Notes under the pieces: model-generated
Databases searched by the model: none
Told to the model about the DNA's origin: nothing
What the model saw: only the letters and a program-made list of their open reading frames with translations
Program-made: the position numbers and the translations under genes
Shown: positions 36,879 through 45,465 of the stretch, piece after piece
How positions within the stretch are numbered: the stretch's first letter is position 1
Layout of the letters: every line of letters begins with the position of its first letter
Source: JAWUWD01 sp034112085
GTDB taxonomy: Bacteria > Bacteroidota > Bacteroidia > Cytophagales > Cyclobacteriaceae
Assembly (NCBI GenBank): GCA_034112085.1
Contig: JAWUWD010000030.1
Span: 12,644 to 76,643 of the forward strand
Length of the DNA stretch: 64,000 nucleotides
Direction: 5' to 3'

Positions 36879-37071
36879 GTTTCTCAGCGCTTTCCAAACC
36901 ATTTTTTGAGGATTTAATAAGTAATAATTGAATAAAGAATCCGCAGATGAGTATAAGGCTAATCTCTTTATATGATTCACCCAATATTTGAGAACAAACG
37001 ATGAGTGTAATAGCCCATATCACACTACTTATAACTTGCATTCTTTTAAAAGTCTGATTTAATTTTTTCAT
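36856..37071 (-). CDS. Small two-helix membrane protein (uncertain)
   Basis: A 71-residue ORF with two hydrophobic helices (about residues 12-28 and 37-53) and a basic start and end. Its last residues (KSSLLS) are encoded inside the terminator hairpin. That casts doubt on it, but membrane-like composition over its whole length speaks for a real gene. I do not recognise the family. Between its start and the pirin gene (37072-37333) I find only a short hairpin. Confidence 0.45.
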   Translation of the reverse strand: MKKLNQTFKRMQVISSVIWAITLIVCSQILGESYKEISLILICGFFIQLLLIKSSKNGLESAEKQKSSLLS

Positions 37072-37267
37072 GTTTTCTATTTTCTTAAAAATTTAAGCTG
37101 TTCTAGATCCTGTACTTCCTTAGTAGCAGGCTTTAAGGAAAATATTACACAAAAATTAAATAACTTTATTTCGAAGGATGAAATACAGCAGTTTATCAAT
37201 GAGCAGTAGCTCTCGATGTAAGTCGACTTTATCTATAAGGTTTGAATCCAATGGTATTTCAAGCGTA

Positions 37268-37292
37268 GGCTGAATTTCTGTAAAATTCAGCC
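37268..37292 (-). terminator. Hairpin downstream of pirin gene
   Basis: GGCTGAATTT and AAATTCAGCC are exact 10-bp inverted repeats with a 5-nt loop, about 42 nt after the pirin stop codon. No strong T tract follows. Confidence 0.5.
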
Positions 37293-37333
37293 CGGCTATT
37301 CTGATGCTTATTTTAAACTAATTTTATTAGGGC

Positions 37334-38359
37334 TTATTTAATTTCTTCTTTTCCATTGCTGTGCAATGCAAACCTTCCTTTACCTCTGGCGTGTGCTACT
37401 TCTCTTTCATCCCAAGGCCAGCCTCCAAACTGTGTTTTGCCATACTCTCGCATAGTCTCGTTGATCTCTTCGTGTGTATTCATCACAAAGGGGCCGTGTT
37501 GTACAACTGGCTCTCCAATAGGTTTCCCTTCAAGGATTAAAAAGCAGGCTTCAGAATCACCATTTTTAATCATGATATCTTCTCCCGCCAGTGCTTCTAT
37601 GATGTGATTTGAAGCAATCGCTTGTCCTTCCACTTCAATATTAGCTCCCTTATAAAAGAAGATAGAACGACTGGCCTCATGCCTTGTTTTTGGCAAGATC
37701 CATTCTGCATTGGGTTGCATCTTCACTGTATAAACACCCACAGCATTGTCAGAACTTGCGGCCCATGAATCAGGTGTAGGGTCTAAAGCAGTCACCTCGT
37801 TAATCTTTCCTGCTATCACTTGAACGGTTGTTGTTCTATCTGATTCGTCTTTATGATCAATTATAGGGATATCCTCATTCCACAACATTTTGAAATGTGG
37901 ATCTACCATTTTTGATACCTTCGGCAGGTTAAGCCAAATCTGAAATATTTCTAATGGATTTCCCTTACCCTCATTGAGTAGAGGAAACATTTCAGAATGC
38001 TGAATGCCCTTGCCTGCCGTCATCCATTGTACATCACCGTCCATAAATCGGCCAGAAGCTCCCAAAGAATCCGAATGATCAACTACTCCTTCTTTGTTGA
38101 TAGTGATCGTTTCAAAACCTCTATGAGGATGATAAGGGAACCCAGGCATATTGCTACCGTGATACATCCTCCAGCCATCTTTTATGGTAAAGTCCTGACC
38201 AATATTCCTGCCTTTTAAATCTTCAAAGTCAATCCCCATTTTATCATTTCCTTTTGGGTATTCATCTCTATGATAGGCACAAAATAAAAATGGATCTTGG
38301 GTTTTCCAGGGAAATCCAAGTGGTTCTATATTGGTTATTTTATTCATTGATAAAGTCAT
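37334..38359 (-). CDS. Pirin-family bicupin protein
   Basis: A 341-residue pirin-like cupin protein. The Fe-binding motifs HPHRGFET (about residue 77) and GKGIQHSEM (about residue 116) are intact in the N-terminal cupin. The C-terminal cupin domain lacks them as usual. Length is slightly above the classical 290. Some pirins are quercetin dioxygenases and others are stress or redox regulators. It is the last gene in a row with NTF2-like, CDGSH, YceI and Crp/Fnr genes. Confidence 0.92.
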   Translation of the reverse strand: MTLSMNKITNIEPLGFPWKTQDPFLFCAYHRDEYPKGNDKMGIDFEDLKGRNIGQDFTIKDGWRMYHGSNMPGFPYHPHRGFETITINKEGVVDHSDSLGASGRFMDGDVQWMTAGKGIQHSEMFPLLNEGKGNPLEIFQIWLNLPKVSKMVDPHFKMLWNEDIPIIDHKDESDRTTTVQVIAGKINEVTALDPTPDSWAASSDNAVGVYTVKMQPNAEWILPKTRHEASRSIFFYKGANIEVEGQAIASNHIIEALAGEDIMIKNGDSEACFLILEGKPIGEPVVQHGPFVMNTHEEINETMREYGKTQFGGWPWDEREVAHARGKGRFALHSNGKEEIK

Positions 38360-38473
38360 TTAAAATCTCATTGAGACATTTGTTGAATGGTTCTTTCAGC
38401 TTTTTCGTATGTATAATTTAAGACTTAAAATCAGCAATTGTAAATACCTCTTCAATCGTTTGTGTATTATTAT

Positions 38474-38501
38474 GGAAATGGATTCAGCTGAATCCATTTC
38501 C
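38474..38501. terminator. 28-bp perfect palindrome between NTF2-like and pirin genes
   Basis: GGAAATGGATTCAG is directly followed by its exact complement, giving a 28-bp palindrome 7 nt after the NTF2-like stop. It may end transcription of that gene. It has no T tract, so an operator is also possible. Confidence 0.5.
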
Positions 38502-38508
38502 TAATAAC

Positions 38509-38865
38509 TTATCCAGCGTTATAGTAAAATCTTTCATGAACGATTTGTCCATTTTCCCATTTCTGTGAAGCAACTTGTTCCATAGACATGCGACTACCTC
38601 CTTTGAAAGTCAAGTCCATCGAAACCTCTATAAGGACTTTTCCATTGGGGCTATCTTCAGCGATTGCCTTTATTTCCATTCCGTGAAAAGCCTCTACACT
38701 TGAGAGGAATTCTTCTTCGGATACTCTACAGGCATCCTTGCCCTCTCTTGTACCTTTAGGCTCTTCCATCACCACATTTTCAGCATAATAAGTTTCAAAG
38801 GCTTGCATTAATTGTCCTTGACCCACTTGATTGTAAAGGTCTTTTGCTCTTTCTAAATTTGTCAT
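38509..38865 (-). CDS. SnoaL/NTF2-like protein
   Basis: A 118-residue protein of the nuclear-transport-factor-2 fold (SnoaL-like). Typical segments are AKDLYNQVGQGQLMQAFETYYAENVVMEEP and the last strand WENGQIVHERFYYNA. Members are small-ligand-binding proteins or isomerases, and no active-site residues can be assigned. It belongs to the redox/stress cluster under the Crp/Fnr regulator. Confidence 0.85.
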   Translation of the reverse strand: MTNLERAKDLYNQVGQGQLMQAFETYYAENVVMEEPKGTREGKDACRVSEEEFLSSVEAFHGMEIKAIAEDSPNGKVLIEVSMDLTFKGGSRMSMEQVASQKWENGQIVHERFYYNAG

Positions 38866-38935
38866 TTTAATTTATTTAGTGATTAATAATTCATTGGTTT
38901 ATTCACTACAAATTTAAAGGGCCAATTTTAGCTGA

Positions 38936-38993
38936 GCATTCACCTAGATTAACAAATGGGGATGTTTAGGAATTATTTTGAACGAGTTATTTG
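38936..38993. repeat. 58-bp direct repeat, copy 1
   Basis: An exact 58-bp copy of 39938-39995, with the two copies 1,002 bp apart. It starts GCATTCACCTAG and ends CGAGTTATTTG. Copy 2 contains the last codons (ITRSK and stop) of the Crp/Fnr gene, so copy 1 looks like the tail of the same gene left in the intergenic space. Confidence 0.95.
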
Positions 38994-39026
38994 ATCTACA
39001 GTTCCAACTGAAAGTGGTTGTTGTAA

Positions 39027-39064
39027 GTAAAAGACAACGCACTAAGAAGAGCGTTGTCTTTTAC
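39027..39064 (-). terminator. Terminator hairpin after CDGSH gene
   Basis: GTAAAAGACAACGC and GCGTTGTCTTTTAC are exact 14-bp inverted repeats with a 10-nt loop, 4 nt after the CDGSH stop. Confidence 0.75.
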
Positions 39065-39067
39065 GAT

Positions 39068-39307
39068 TTATAAACTCATGTGTGACCCGTCACAATATGG
39101 AGGATTCTTCGATTGTTTGCACATGCACATGGCAGCAGTTTTTGATTCTTCTGCTTTAAAAACTATAGGTGTAATTTCACTTCCAGCATGTGCACCATTG
39201 CACCAAGGTTGATTTTCTGATTTGCCACATGCGCACCATGCGTACGTTTTTCCTTCTTCTAATGGTTCCATTTGCGGTGCTTTGCCCGCTACTTGTCCTT
39301 TATCCAT
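39068..39307 (-). CDS. Double CDGSH iron-sulfur protein
   Basis: A 79-residue protein with two CDGSH-type 2Fe-2S binding motifs: CACGKSENQPWCNGAH (first) and CMCKQSKNPPYCDGSH (second). Each gives three Cys and one His ligand. Such MitoNEET-like proteins carry electrons or clusters and are often linked to oxidative stress. It is 12 nt downstream of the YceI gene. Confidence 0.93.
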   Translation of the reverse strand: MDKGQVAGKAPQMEPLEEGKTYAWCACGKSENQPWCNGAHAGSEITPIVFKAEESKTAAMCMCKQSKNPPYCDGSHMSL

Positions 39308-39319
39308 AATTATGTTTTT

Positions 39320-39889
39320 TTAGTTAACAAGTAATTTAATATTTAAGATAAATATATCATCAATAACTTTGTCTCCAAGATCATCGAAGAATGAAGTTGA
39401 ACCATATTTTACGTCAAATTTTGAACGATCAACTTCTATTTTTGCCGTATAGTTGTTTTCTTTTTTAACAATATCAAAAGCAATAGTCTCTGTTTTACCT
39501 TTAATTGTTAAATCTCCTGTCACGGAAGCTCTTCCATTTGAATATTTTGTAGCTTTTGTAATTTTAAGTGTTGCTGTTGGAAATTTTTCAACTCCAAAGA
39601 AATCCTCAGATTTTAAATGCCCCACTAATTTCTGATTATAGTCTGGGTCTGTGAGGTCGGTATTGGTGAGGCTCTTCATATCAATTACGAAAGAACCGGA
39701 TACAATTTTACCAGATATTTCTTCTAATAATCCACTTTCCAGCTCGATTAAACCCTCATGCTGCCCACCAATTTTTTTACCTAACCAATTAATTGTTGAT
39801 TTTTCTATGTTCACTTTTTGTTTTTGCGCAAACAATCCAAGACTTGATACTGTAAAGGCTAATGCCAATAAATAATTTGTTGTTTTCAT
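39320..39889 (-). CDS. YceI-family periplasmic protein
   Basis: A 189-residue YceI-like lipocalin-fold protein, exported by a signal peptide from the ATG at 39889 (MKTTNYLLALAFTVSSLGLFAQ). The longer reading from 39913 would prefix MRITKSKK. The barrel is seen in KSTINWLGKKIGGQHEGLIEL and GDLTIKGKTETIAF. YceI proteins bind isoprenoid quinones or other hydrophobic molecules. The CDGSH gene follows within 12 nt. Confidence 0.9.
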   Translation of the reverse strand: MKTTNYLLALAFTVSSLGLFAQKQKVNIEKSTINWLGKKIGGQHEGLIELESGLLEEISGKIVSGSFVIDMKSLTNTDLTDPDYNQKLVGHLKSEDFFGVEKFPTATLKITKATKYSNGRASVTGDLTIKGKTETIAFDIVKKENNYTAKIEVDRSKFDVKYGSTSFFDDLGDKVIDDIFILNIKLLVN

Positions 39890-39937
39890 TTTTTTAGATT
39901 TTGTTATACGCAAATGTCTAAAGAAAGAAAGTCAAAT

Positions 39938-39995
39938 GCATTCACCTAGATTAACAAATGGGGATGTTTAGGAATTATTTTGAACGAGTTATTTG
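39938..39995. repeat. 58-bp direct repeat, copy 2
   Basis: The second exact copy of the 58-bp repeat found at 38936-38993. Its right part is the end of the Crp/Fnr coding sequence and its left part is 3' flank, so this is the likely original. Confidence 0.95.
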
Positions 39996-40514
39996 TCCTC
40001 TAATGGTACTTAGGGCCTGTGGAGTTATTCCCAAATATGAGGCGATCATCCGTTGGGGAACACGATTTGGCAATTCGGGGTAGGTGTTTAAAAAGTAGGT
40101 GTAGCGATCTATTGCTGGCGACCCCATGAGCATGAGAACTCTTCGTTGCAGTTTTCCCATCCTCCTGTATAATAGTTGGGCATTCTCTACCATTTTTTCT
40201 TTAGGCAAGTCAGCTTTGAATAGGCAATCTTTGTTAAAAACAATAACCTCAGTTTCTTCTAAGCAATCAATATAGAGCTGAACAGGTTCATTAAACTCTA
40301 GTGCTTCTACATCGGCAATGATCCAGTTTTCGGGAGCAAACATAAAAATATGCTCTTTTCCCTTACTGTCAATAAGGTAACTTCTTAGTAGCCCTTTCTT
40401 AACGTAAAAAGTTGAAGCCTTTGAGTCGCCTGCTAGCTGGAGTATATCTCCTTTTCTGAACTCTTTTAGCGTGGCGTCAGAATCAAGATTTAATATGTCT
40501 GTTAAATTTTCCAT
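39975..40514 (-). CDS. Crp/Fnr-family transcriptional regulator
   Basis: A 179-residue regulator with a cyclic-nucleotide-binding-fold sensor (ATLKEFRKGDILQLAGD, then FYVKKGLLRSYLIDSKGKE) and a helix-turn-helix at the end (PQRMIASYLGITPQALSTIRGQ). No Fe-S Cys cluster is present, so it is not an oxygen-sensing FNR type. It is the first gene of a minus-strand series with YceI, CDGSH, NTF2-like and pirin genes, which it probably controls (inference). Its 3' end is duplicated at 38936. Confidence 0.9.
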   Translation of the reverse strand: MENLTDILNLDSDATLKEFRKGDILQLAGDSKASTFYVKKGLLRSYLIDSKGKEHIFMFAPENWIIADVEALEFNEPVQLYIDCLEETEVIVFNKDCLFKADLPKEKMVENAQLLYRRMGKLQRRVLMLMGSPAIDRYTYFLNTYPELPNRVPQRMIASYLGITPQALSTIRGQITRSK

Positions 40515-40636
40515 TTACTATAATGTAGGTAATTATTCCCTACCATGCGCAGACGAGATTACTTTGAGGCTTTGTTGACAACGCACAGATAACACCCGTC
40601 TGTGACATTTGATTGTCAAAAAACTCTTATTGGAAA

Positions 40637-41323
40637 TTATTCTGTGAATTTCTCCATCAGCTTTACACAAGCTTTTTGAGCCTTAATGATGTCTTTATAT
40701 ATATTCAAATCTTTTAAAGTCTCATCAGAGGATTCAAAGGCATTTACAGCTTTGATGAAATACATCTTTGCATCTAGGCTTTGACCAATCATAGTGCTTA
40801 CATCACCAGTAGTTAAATAATCCATATAACCTGGATTCTCTTTTTCCTCTACCAGTTTAATAATCTGTTTTAGACTCTCTTCAGCTTTAACCCTATGCTT
40901 TTCAGCAAACTTTATAGGTAAATGATAATCTGTATAAAGCAAAAGATGAGTGGCAGCCTTACTTTTGAGGTAAACAGTGTTTTCTGGATCTATAGTTAAT
41001 GCTTCATTATAATTTTTTAGAGCTTCTTGCTCTTTTCCTTTGGAGTGTTGAAGGGCCACTCCCTTGTAATAATACCCTCCGGCAGTTTTAGGAGCCAATT
41101 TAATGGCAGCATCAGCTTGAGAAGATAGCTCATCAAAATTCTTAGTTCTTACCAAGCTCTGACAAGCCAAAAGAGTGAGATCTAAGTTCTTAGAATCATT
41201 TTCTAATTCAACAAGAATTTTATTTAATGAAGGCTTCACTTTACCGGAATAATACAAAGCTCTAAGTGTTTCATAACTGTTTTTTTTCACCACTTTCTTT
41301 GTCTCTTTAACCTCTTTACTCAT
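40637..41323 (-). CDS. Tetratricopeptide-repeat protein
   Basis: A 228-residue soluble protein with TPR helices, clearest at about residues 78-112 (GGYYYKGVALQHSKGKEQEALKNYNEALTIDPEN). It begins with a basic tail and has no signal peptide. It is probably a protein-interaction scaffold and I cannot name a partner. Confidence 0.7.
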   Translation of the reverse strand: MSKEVKETKKVVKKNSYETLRALYYSGKVKPSLNKILVELENDSKNLDLTLLACQSLVRTKNFDELSSQADAAIKLAPKTAGGYYYKGVALQHSKGKEQEALKNYNEALTIDPENTVYLKSKAATHLLLYTDYHLPIKFAEKHRVKAEESLKQIIKLVEEKENPGYMDYLTTGDVSTMIGQSLDAKMYFIKAVNAFESSDETLKDLNIYKDIIKAQKACVKLMEKFTE

Positions 41324-41386
41324 TGGTTTTTAAATTAAATTTTGATCTAATACCTTTCTTGTTAGTGTTGTCTACCTATCAAGAGG

Positions 41387-41446
41387 TTAAAGTTACAAAT
41401 AGAAATACTTATGATAGCTTTTAGAGCCTTCTATTTGTAACTTTAA
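41387..41446. repeat. 18-bp perfect inverted repeat with 24-nt loop
   Basis: TTAAAGTTACAAATAGAA (41387-41404) is the exact reverse complement of 41429-41446. It lies between the TPR and PAP2 genes, directly before repeat element C. There is no T tract suited to a normal terminator. Confidence 0.7.
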
Positions 41447-41455
41447 ACTGAAAAA

Positions 41456-41530
41456 GTAGAAGGCACAAACGAACTGTACTTACTTATTGAAGTGTAAGGA
41501 AAGGTATGCGTTTCTATACCACTTTGCACA
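41456..41530. repeat. Intergenic repeat element C (truncated copy)
   Basis: About 75 bp that match the right end of elements A and B, best at TGAAGTGTAAGGAAAGG and TATGCGTTTCTATACC. The left part of the element is missing. It ends 3 bp before the stop of the PAP2 gene. Confidence 0.6.
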
Positions 41531-41532
41531 AG

Positions 41533-42357
41533 CTATTCTTTTAATTCAACGGAATTAGGTACGTTTTTGTGAATTCTTATAATTCCATAAGCAATAGCAG
41601 CTCCAACTAGTCCTCCAAGCAAAACATCAGTTGGGAAGTGTTTTCCAGATAAAGTTCGAAAGTAGCACCCAAGAATAGTTCCAATAATGGCTATTGACCA
41701 AACTACAGTTTTGAACTTACTCTGTTTATAAAATGTACTGTAGCTCATTGCAAAAAACACCAAGCCAAATGCTATAATACTTGCATCTCCAGAGAAAAAG
41801 GAGTTTCGAATATCATAATCAACAATATCTTCCAAGAATTTCCCTTGTGCTTTGATACTTAGTTTTTTAATATCTATATGTGTCATATATGCAAAAGGTC
41901 TATACCTTTCAACTAACCCTTTCGCCAACCCAGTCAAGCTCTCAGTAAGCACATAACCTTGTGAATAAATGAAAAATAAAACAAGTCTTCTTTTTAAACT
42001 ACCAGTAAAAAAGAAAAGTGACAGAGGTATTAAATAGATGGCTATGTTTTTGAGAATCTTCCCATTGCTTTTTGATACGATGTCCCACCGACCAGCCATG
42101 CCTCTGTCAATAGAATTGATTTGTTCAATGCTAATTTCGTCTAAGCTGCCAATTTCAAATTCTATATGACTTTTGACTTTCTCTTTTTGCAGCTCAATGG
42201 ATGTATACGATAATCCAAGACATATTAAACAGATGACAACTTCTAGTTTTAAACCTAAAATAACCGCTTTATGGTCACCCCAATAATTTTTCTGATTTAC
42301 TATCAAGAGCCAAACTATTAGAAGAGAAATAGCTCCAAAAGAGATCATGCTAGCCAT
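41533..42357 (-). CDS. PAP2-family membrane phosphatase (altered motif)
   Basis: A 274-residue PAP2-type phosphatase with about six membrane helices. Motif 1 is KGLVERYRP (KxxxxxxRP). Motif 3 is RTLSGKHFPTDVLLGG, with Arg, His and Asp in place. In motif 2 the usual PSGH reads FSGD, so the His that acts as acid is Asp. It may act on lipid or isoprenoid phosphates, or be impaired. Its stop lies 3 bp from repeat element C. Confidence 0.78.
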   Translation of the reverse strand: MASMISFGAISLLIVWLLIVNQKNYWGDHKAVILGLKLEVVICLICLGLSYTSIELQKEKVKSHIEFEIGSLDEISIEQINSIDRGMAGRWDIVSKSNGKILKNIAIYLIPLSLFFFTGSLKRRLVLFFIYSQGYVLTESLTGLAKGLVERYRPFAYMTHIDIKKLSIKAQGKFLEDIVDYDIRNSFFSGDASIIAFGLVFFAMSYSTFYKQSKFKTVVWSIAIIGTILGCYFRTLSGKHFPTDVLLGGLVGAAIAYGIIRIHKNVPNSVELKE

Positions 42358-42394
42358 GTTTAATTCTTAAAATTGTTAAAATTCTATACAGAGA

Positions 42395-42416
42395 GTAGTG
42401 CCGTGCAAGGCACTAC
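42395..42416 (-). terminator. Hairpin after X-Pro dipeptidyl-peptidase gene
   Basis: GTAGTGCC and GGCACTAC pair over 8 bp with a 6-nt loop, about 24 nt past the peptidase stop. The following T content is modest. Confidence 0.5.
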
Positions 42417-42439
42417 ACTTTATCTGATGTTGGTGAAAG

Positions 42440-44278
42440 TTATTTTATAGCACTGTTGAATGCTTCAATGCCTCCCACAATGGGCAAGTTGATAGTCGTT
42501 CCGTCTAAATCAATGATAAGTTCTGTTCCGGGAGTAGGCCAAAGCGTGAATTCCTTATCACTTGAAAAGATCATCAGGCCGATTTGTTGACCTTTGGGAA
42601 TCATTTGATCGTCAGGCATTAAGTTAAAAGTAACTTCATAGAATTCTCCAGGAACCAGAGATTCACTTTTTGTTAATGAACTATGATTTTGAGGATCTGC
42701 CCAGCCGCGCGTGATGATATTATCTGTAATCTTGGGCTTTCTGCCCTCAGTCCATGGTAATGAGACTAACCAAACGGAAAGGTTAGCAGCAGGTTTACTA
42801 CATGAGATCTTAACAGTAATTTCTGCAGTACCAGAGATATGAATATCTTTAGATAGTGTAGGTGTTACATAAATCAACCTATGATTAGTAATCTCGGCCT
42901 GAGCCAATGAAGCACCTGAAAAAGAATAATTGTCAACAAGTTTTTCTGTTCCTTGATTTTTGAATTTTCTGGTACTCAAATTTCCTTTTGAAGGAGCACC
43001 AGAGTTTAGATAAAGAGTGACATCTGATGATTCAGGATTCGGATATTCCTTGTAGGCAGTAGGATTTTCTCTTTTGTCATTTTCTCGTACAATCCATGCT
43101 CGAGCATCATTTTCTACCCCATTACTTACGCCATGTAAGTAGCGCGTAAACCACCTGTTCATAATCTTCATTGGGGGAGGGCCACCATGTCCATTTTGAT
43201 GATAATATATTTGTGAGGGCAATCCTTTGGCCTTCGCAGCCTCATAAATTCTATAACTATGTTCTGTCATCACATTCCAATCGTTAAACCCATGTGACAT
43301 CAATAATGCGGCTTTCATAGGTTTCATATCATTTAAATAATCGCGACCAGCCCAGAAGTCATTATAATCACCAGTAATCCTGTCCATGCCATTCTTCATT
43401 TCCGTGTCTCTGACTGTGGCATTATTATAAGCACGTTTTGATTCATCACCACTATGGATGAAATCATATAGCACATCAATATCTTCACCTAAATATCCTC
43501 CCGGAGACCTCACTAATCCATTTGATCGATAATAATGATAATAAGAAGTATTGGGGGCAATAGGTATTATTGCTTCAAGTCCAGCAACTCCGGTTGTTGC
43601 AGCGGCCAAAGGAATGGTTCCATTGTAAGATGTTCCTGTCATTCCTACTTTTCCGGTAGACCAGAATGCCTTTACTTCTTCATTGCCATCTATGGAAGTG
43701 TAACCAGGTATTCGTCCGCATAACCAATCAATTACAGCTTTAGGAGCCAATGACTCGTTGTCACCACCAACCGTAGGCGATCCTTGAGAAAGTCCAGTTC
43801 CAGGAGAAGAGGAGTGCACCACAATATATCCTCTTGCCACCCAAGTTTTTATATGAGAATTTGAAATAATGGGTCTCTCGCCAGTTCTAACAACCTCTGG
43901 ATGTACACGTCTTTTTGCGACTACTCCAAGTTCATGCTTTACATCCCAAAATAAACCATCTACATTTGATGCCACGCCAGCAAAATAGGGGCTAGAAACA
44001 TATACTATTGGCAATTTAAGCCCTTCTGTCTCTGTCTGTTCAGGCCTAGTCACGGCTACATGCATTCTATCTAATTTCCCATCGCCATCAGTATCAAACT
44101 CTGCTTCAACCCATAAATCATGTCTTATCCATTTTTTTTGATTTTCAAAAGCAGGAACAATTTGGGCCTCTCCATTTTTGAATATGGGAACGGATTTTTC
44201 TACTTTTTGAGCATTCACTGAGATTAGAGGAGCAATTATTATTAATAAGGGGAATATTAATTTGATCAGTTTTTTCAT
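42440..44278 (-). CDS. Exported X-Pro dipeptidyl-peptidase (S15/CocE family)
   Basis: A 612-residue secreted serine peptidase with a signal peptide (MKKLIKLIFPLLIIIAPLISVNA). The alpha/beta hydrolase core has the nucleophile in KVGMTGTSYNGTIPL (about residue 215), the Asp in MSHGFNDWNV and the His in HQNGHGG. The C-terminal jelly-roll domain (from about 415) matches PepX/CocE proteins. It would release X-Pro dipeptides from peptides in the periplasm. It is a single gene, ended by the hairpin at 42395. Confidence 0.9.
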   Translation of the reverse strand: MKKLIKLIFPLLIIIAPLISVNAQKVEKSVPIFKNGEAQIVPAFENQKKWIRHDLWVEAEFDTDGDGKLDRMHVAVTRPEQTETEGLKLPIVYVSSPYFAGVASNVDGLFWDVKHELGVVAKRRVHPEVVRTGERPIISNSHIKTWVARGYIVVHSSSPGTGLSQGSPTVGGDNESLAPKAVIDWLCGRIPGYTSIDGNEEVKAFWSTGKVGMTGTSYNGTIPLAAATTGVAGLEAIIPIAPNTSYYHYYRSNGLVRSPGGYLGEDIDVLYDFIHSGDESKRAYNNATVRDTEMKNGMDRITGDYNDFWAGRDYLNDMKPMKAALLMSHGFNDWNVMTEHSYRIYEAAKAKGLPSQIYYHQNGHGGPPPMKIMNRWFTRYLHGVSNGVENDARAWIVRENDKRENPTAYKEYPNPESSDVTLYLNSGAPSKGNLSTRKFKNQGTEKLVDNYSFSGASLAQAEITNHRLIYVTPTLSKDIHISGTAEITVKISCSKPAANLSVWLVSLPWTEGRKPKITDNIITRGWADPQNHSSLTKSESLVPGEFYEVTFNLMPDDQMIPKGQQIGLMIFSSDKEFTLWPTPGTELIIDLDGTTINLPIVGGIEAFNSAIK

Positions 44279-44454
44279 GATGTTGTTGTCATAATTATAT
44301 CTAACGCCTACTACTTAAGACTTACGTTTAAGAAACAAGTTAGTATCTGTTTCCCAAATAGTCAAATCTGCGATTTGACTGCTTAATCAATATTCCTAAG
44401 TATGTATCATCCCACAGAAGTAGGGTAGTCTCATGTTTTATGATTCTATTTATC

Positions 44455-45423
44455 TCAGTTCGAATCACCTTTTTTCTCGCAAACCCATATATTCCTTGTG
44501 AATTTTGATTTTCCCCTTTTCTCAACGGTGCAGGAATCAGTAATTTTTAGTCCTAATTTTTCGATTACGGGTTCAATATCTGAAATAGAGACAATAACTA
44601 TCCGTTCGGTTAATTTCACTGTTGATTCTATAATATTTAACGTAATTGAGTCATTGGAATAGGAGTATAAATTGTACGGAAGGTCAATAATAATTGAATC
44701 GTATTTTTTGTCTAGATCTTTAATATCTGAGCAATATACATTAGCTGTATAGTTATAATGTTCAAGATTTTTTCTCGTGTGTTTACAAGCATTTGTGTTA
44801 ATGTCACAACCTTCTATCTTGAACTCCGAAAAACATGCTTCTAACATCACTGTACCAACACCACAACATGCATCTAACAACTCATTTGTTTTGTTTCCTA
44901 TAGATGCTATACTAACAAGAGTCTTCGCAATATTCATGCTTATTGAATTGCTAAATGAGTGAGGTTTTTTCTTGTGTTTACGCCAGTCTGCATTTGGTTT
45001 TTTTAAAATACCGAAATACCAATCATTTTGATAATTGCAGATAGCGTAAGTTATCGATGGGGTATCATAATCGGGTATACCATCTATGCAATATCCGACA
45101 TCTTTTAACTTTTCACGCCTTTGGGTGAAATCTGTAGGATCACCATCTAAAATCAGATATTCAATTTTAAATCCCTCAATATGAATATCTTCTTTATTGA
45201 CGTTTTTTAATAGCTCGGAATAATTTTCTGAGGATGAAATGATCTCCAGCCTATTTTTAATAAAAGGACTGATCGAAGGATCAATTTTGATGTTTGAAAA
45301 TAGTAAGTTATTCTTTTCTTCTACCTCAAAGAGTTGCCTTGATTCTAACTTACATAATTCGCTATGATGATAGTCGTATTTAAATGAATATAGGTAGTTG
45401 TGATTGCGTGTTTTTAGTATCAA
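44455..45423 (-). CDS. Trm11/THUMP-type RNA methyltransferase-like protein
   Basis: A 322-residue SAM-dependent methyltransferase. The Rossmann part holds LLDACCGVGTVMLEA (SAM-binding motif I, about residue 185), GCDIN and IIDLPYNLY (the D/N-x-P-Y-type catalytic motif of amino-methyltransferases). It resembles Trm11-like tRNA guanine-N2 methyltransferases, with an N-terminal half where THUMP would sit but weakly recognisable. The RNA target is unknown. It starts 43 bp from repeat element A. Confidence 0.78.
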   Translation of the reverse strand: MILKTRNHNYLYSFKYDYHHSELCKLESRQLFEVEEKNNLLFSNIKIDPSISPFIKNRLEIISSSENYSELLKNVNKEDIHIEGFKIEYLILDGDPTDFTQRREKLKDVGYCIDGIPDYDTPSITYAICNYQNDWYFGILKKPNADWRKHKKKPHSFSNSISMNIAKTLVSIASIGNKTNELLDACCGVGTVMLEACFSEFKIEGCDINTNACKHTRKNLEHYNYTANVYCSDIKDLDKKYDSIIIDLPYNLYSYSNDSITLNIIESTVKLTERIVIVSISDIEPVIEKLGLKITDSCTVEKRGKSKFTRNIWVCEKKGDSN

Positions 45424-45465
45424 GTAGTTGTGAAGTTTTCTTAATTACATCAGAGTTGCCAAATT

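Noticed and set aside
44340..44525. 61-codon minus-strand ORF
   Set aside because: It overlaps the end of the methyltransferase gene in another frame and has no start signal or recognisable content.
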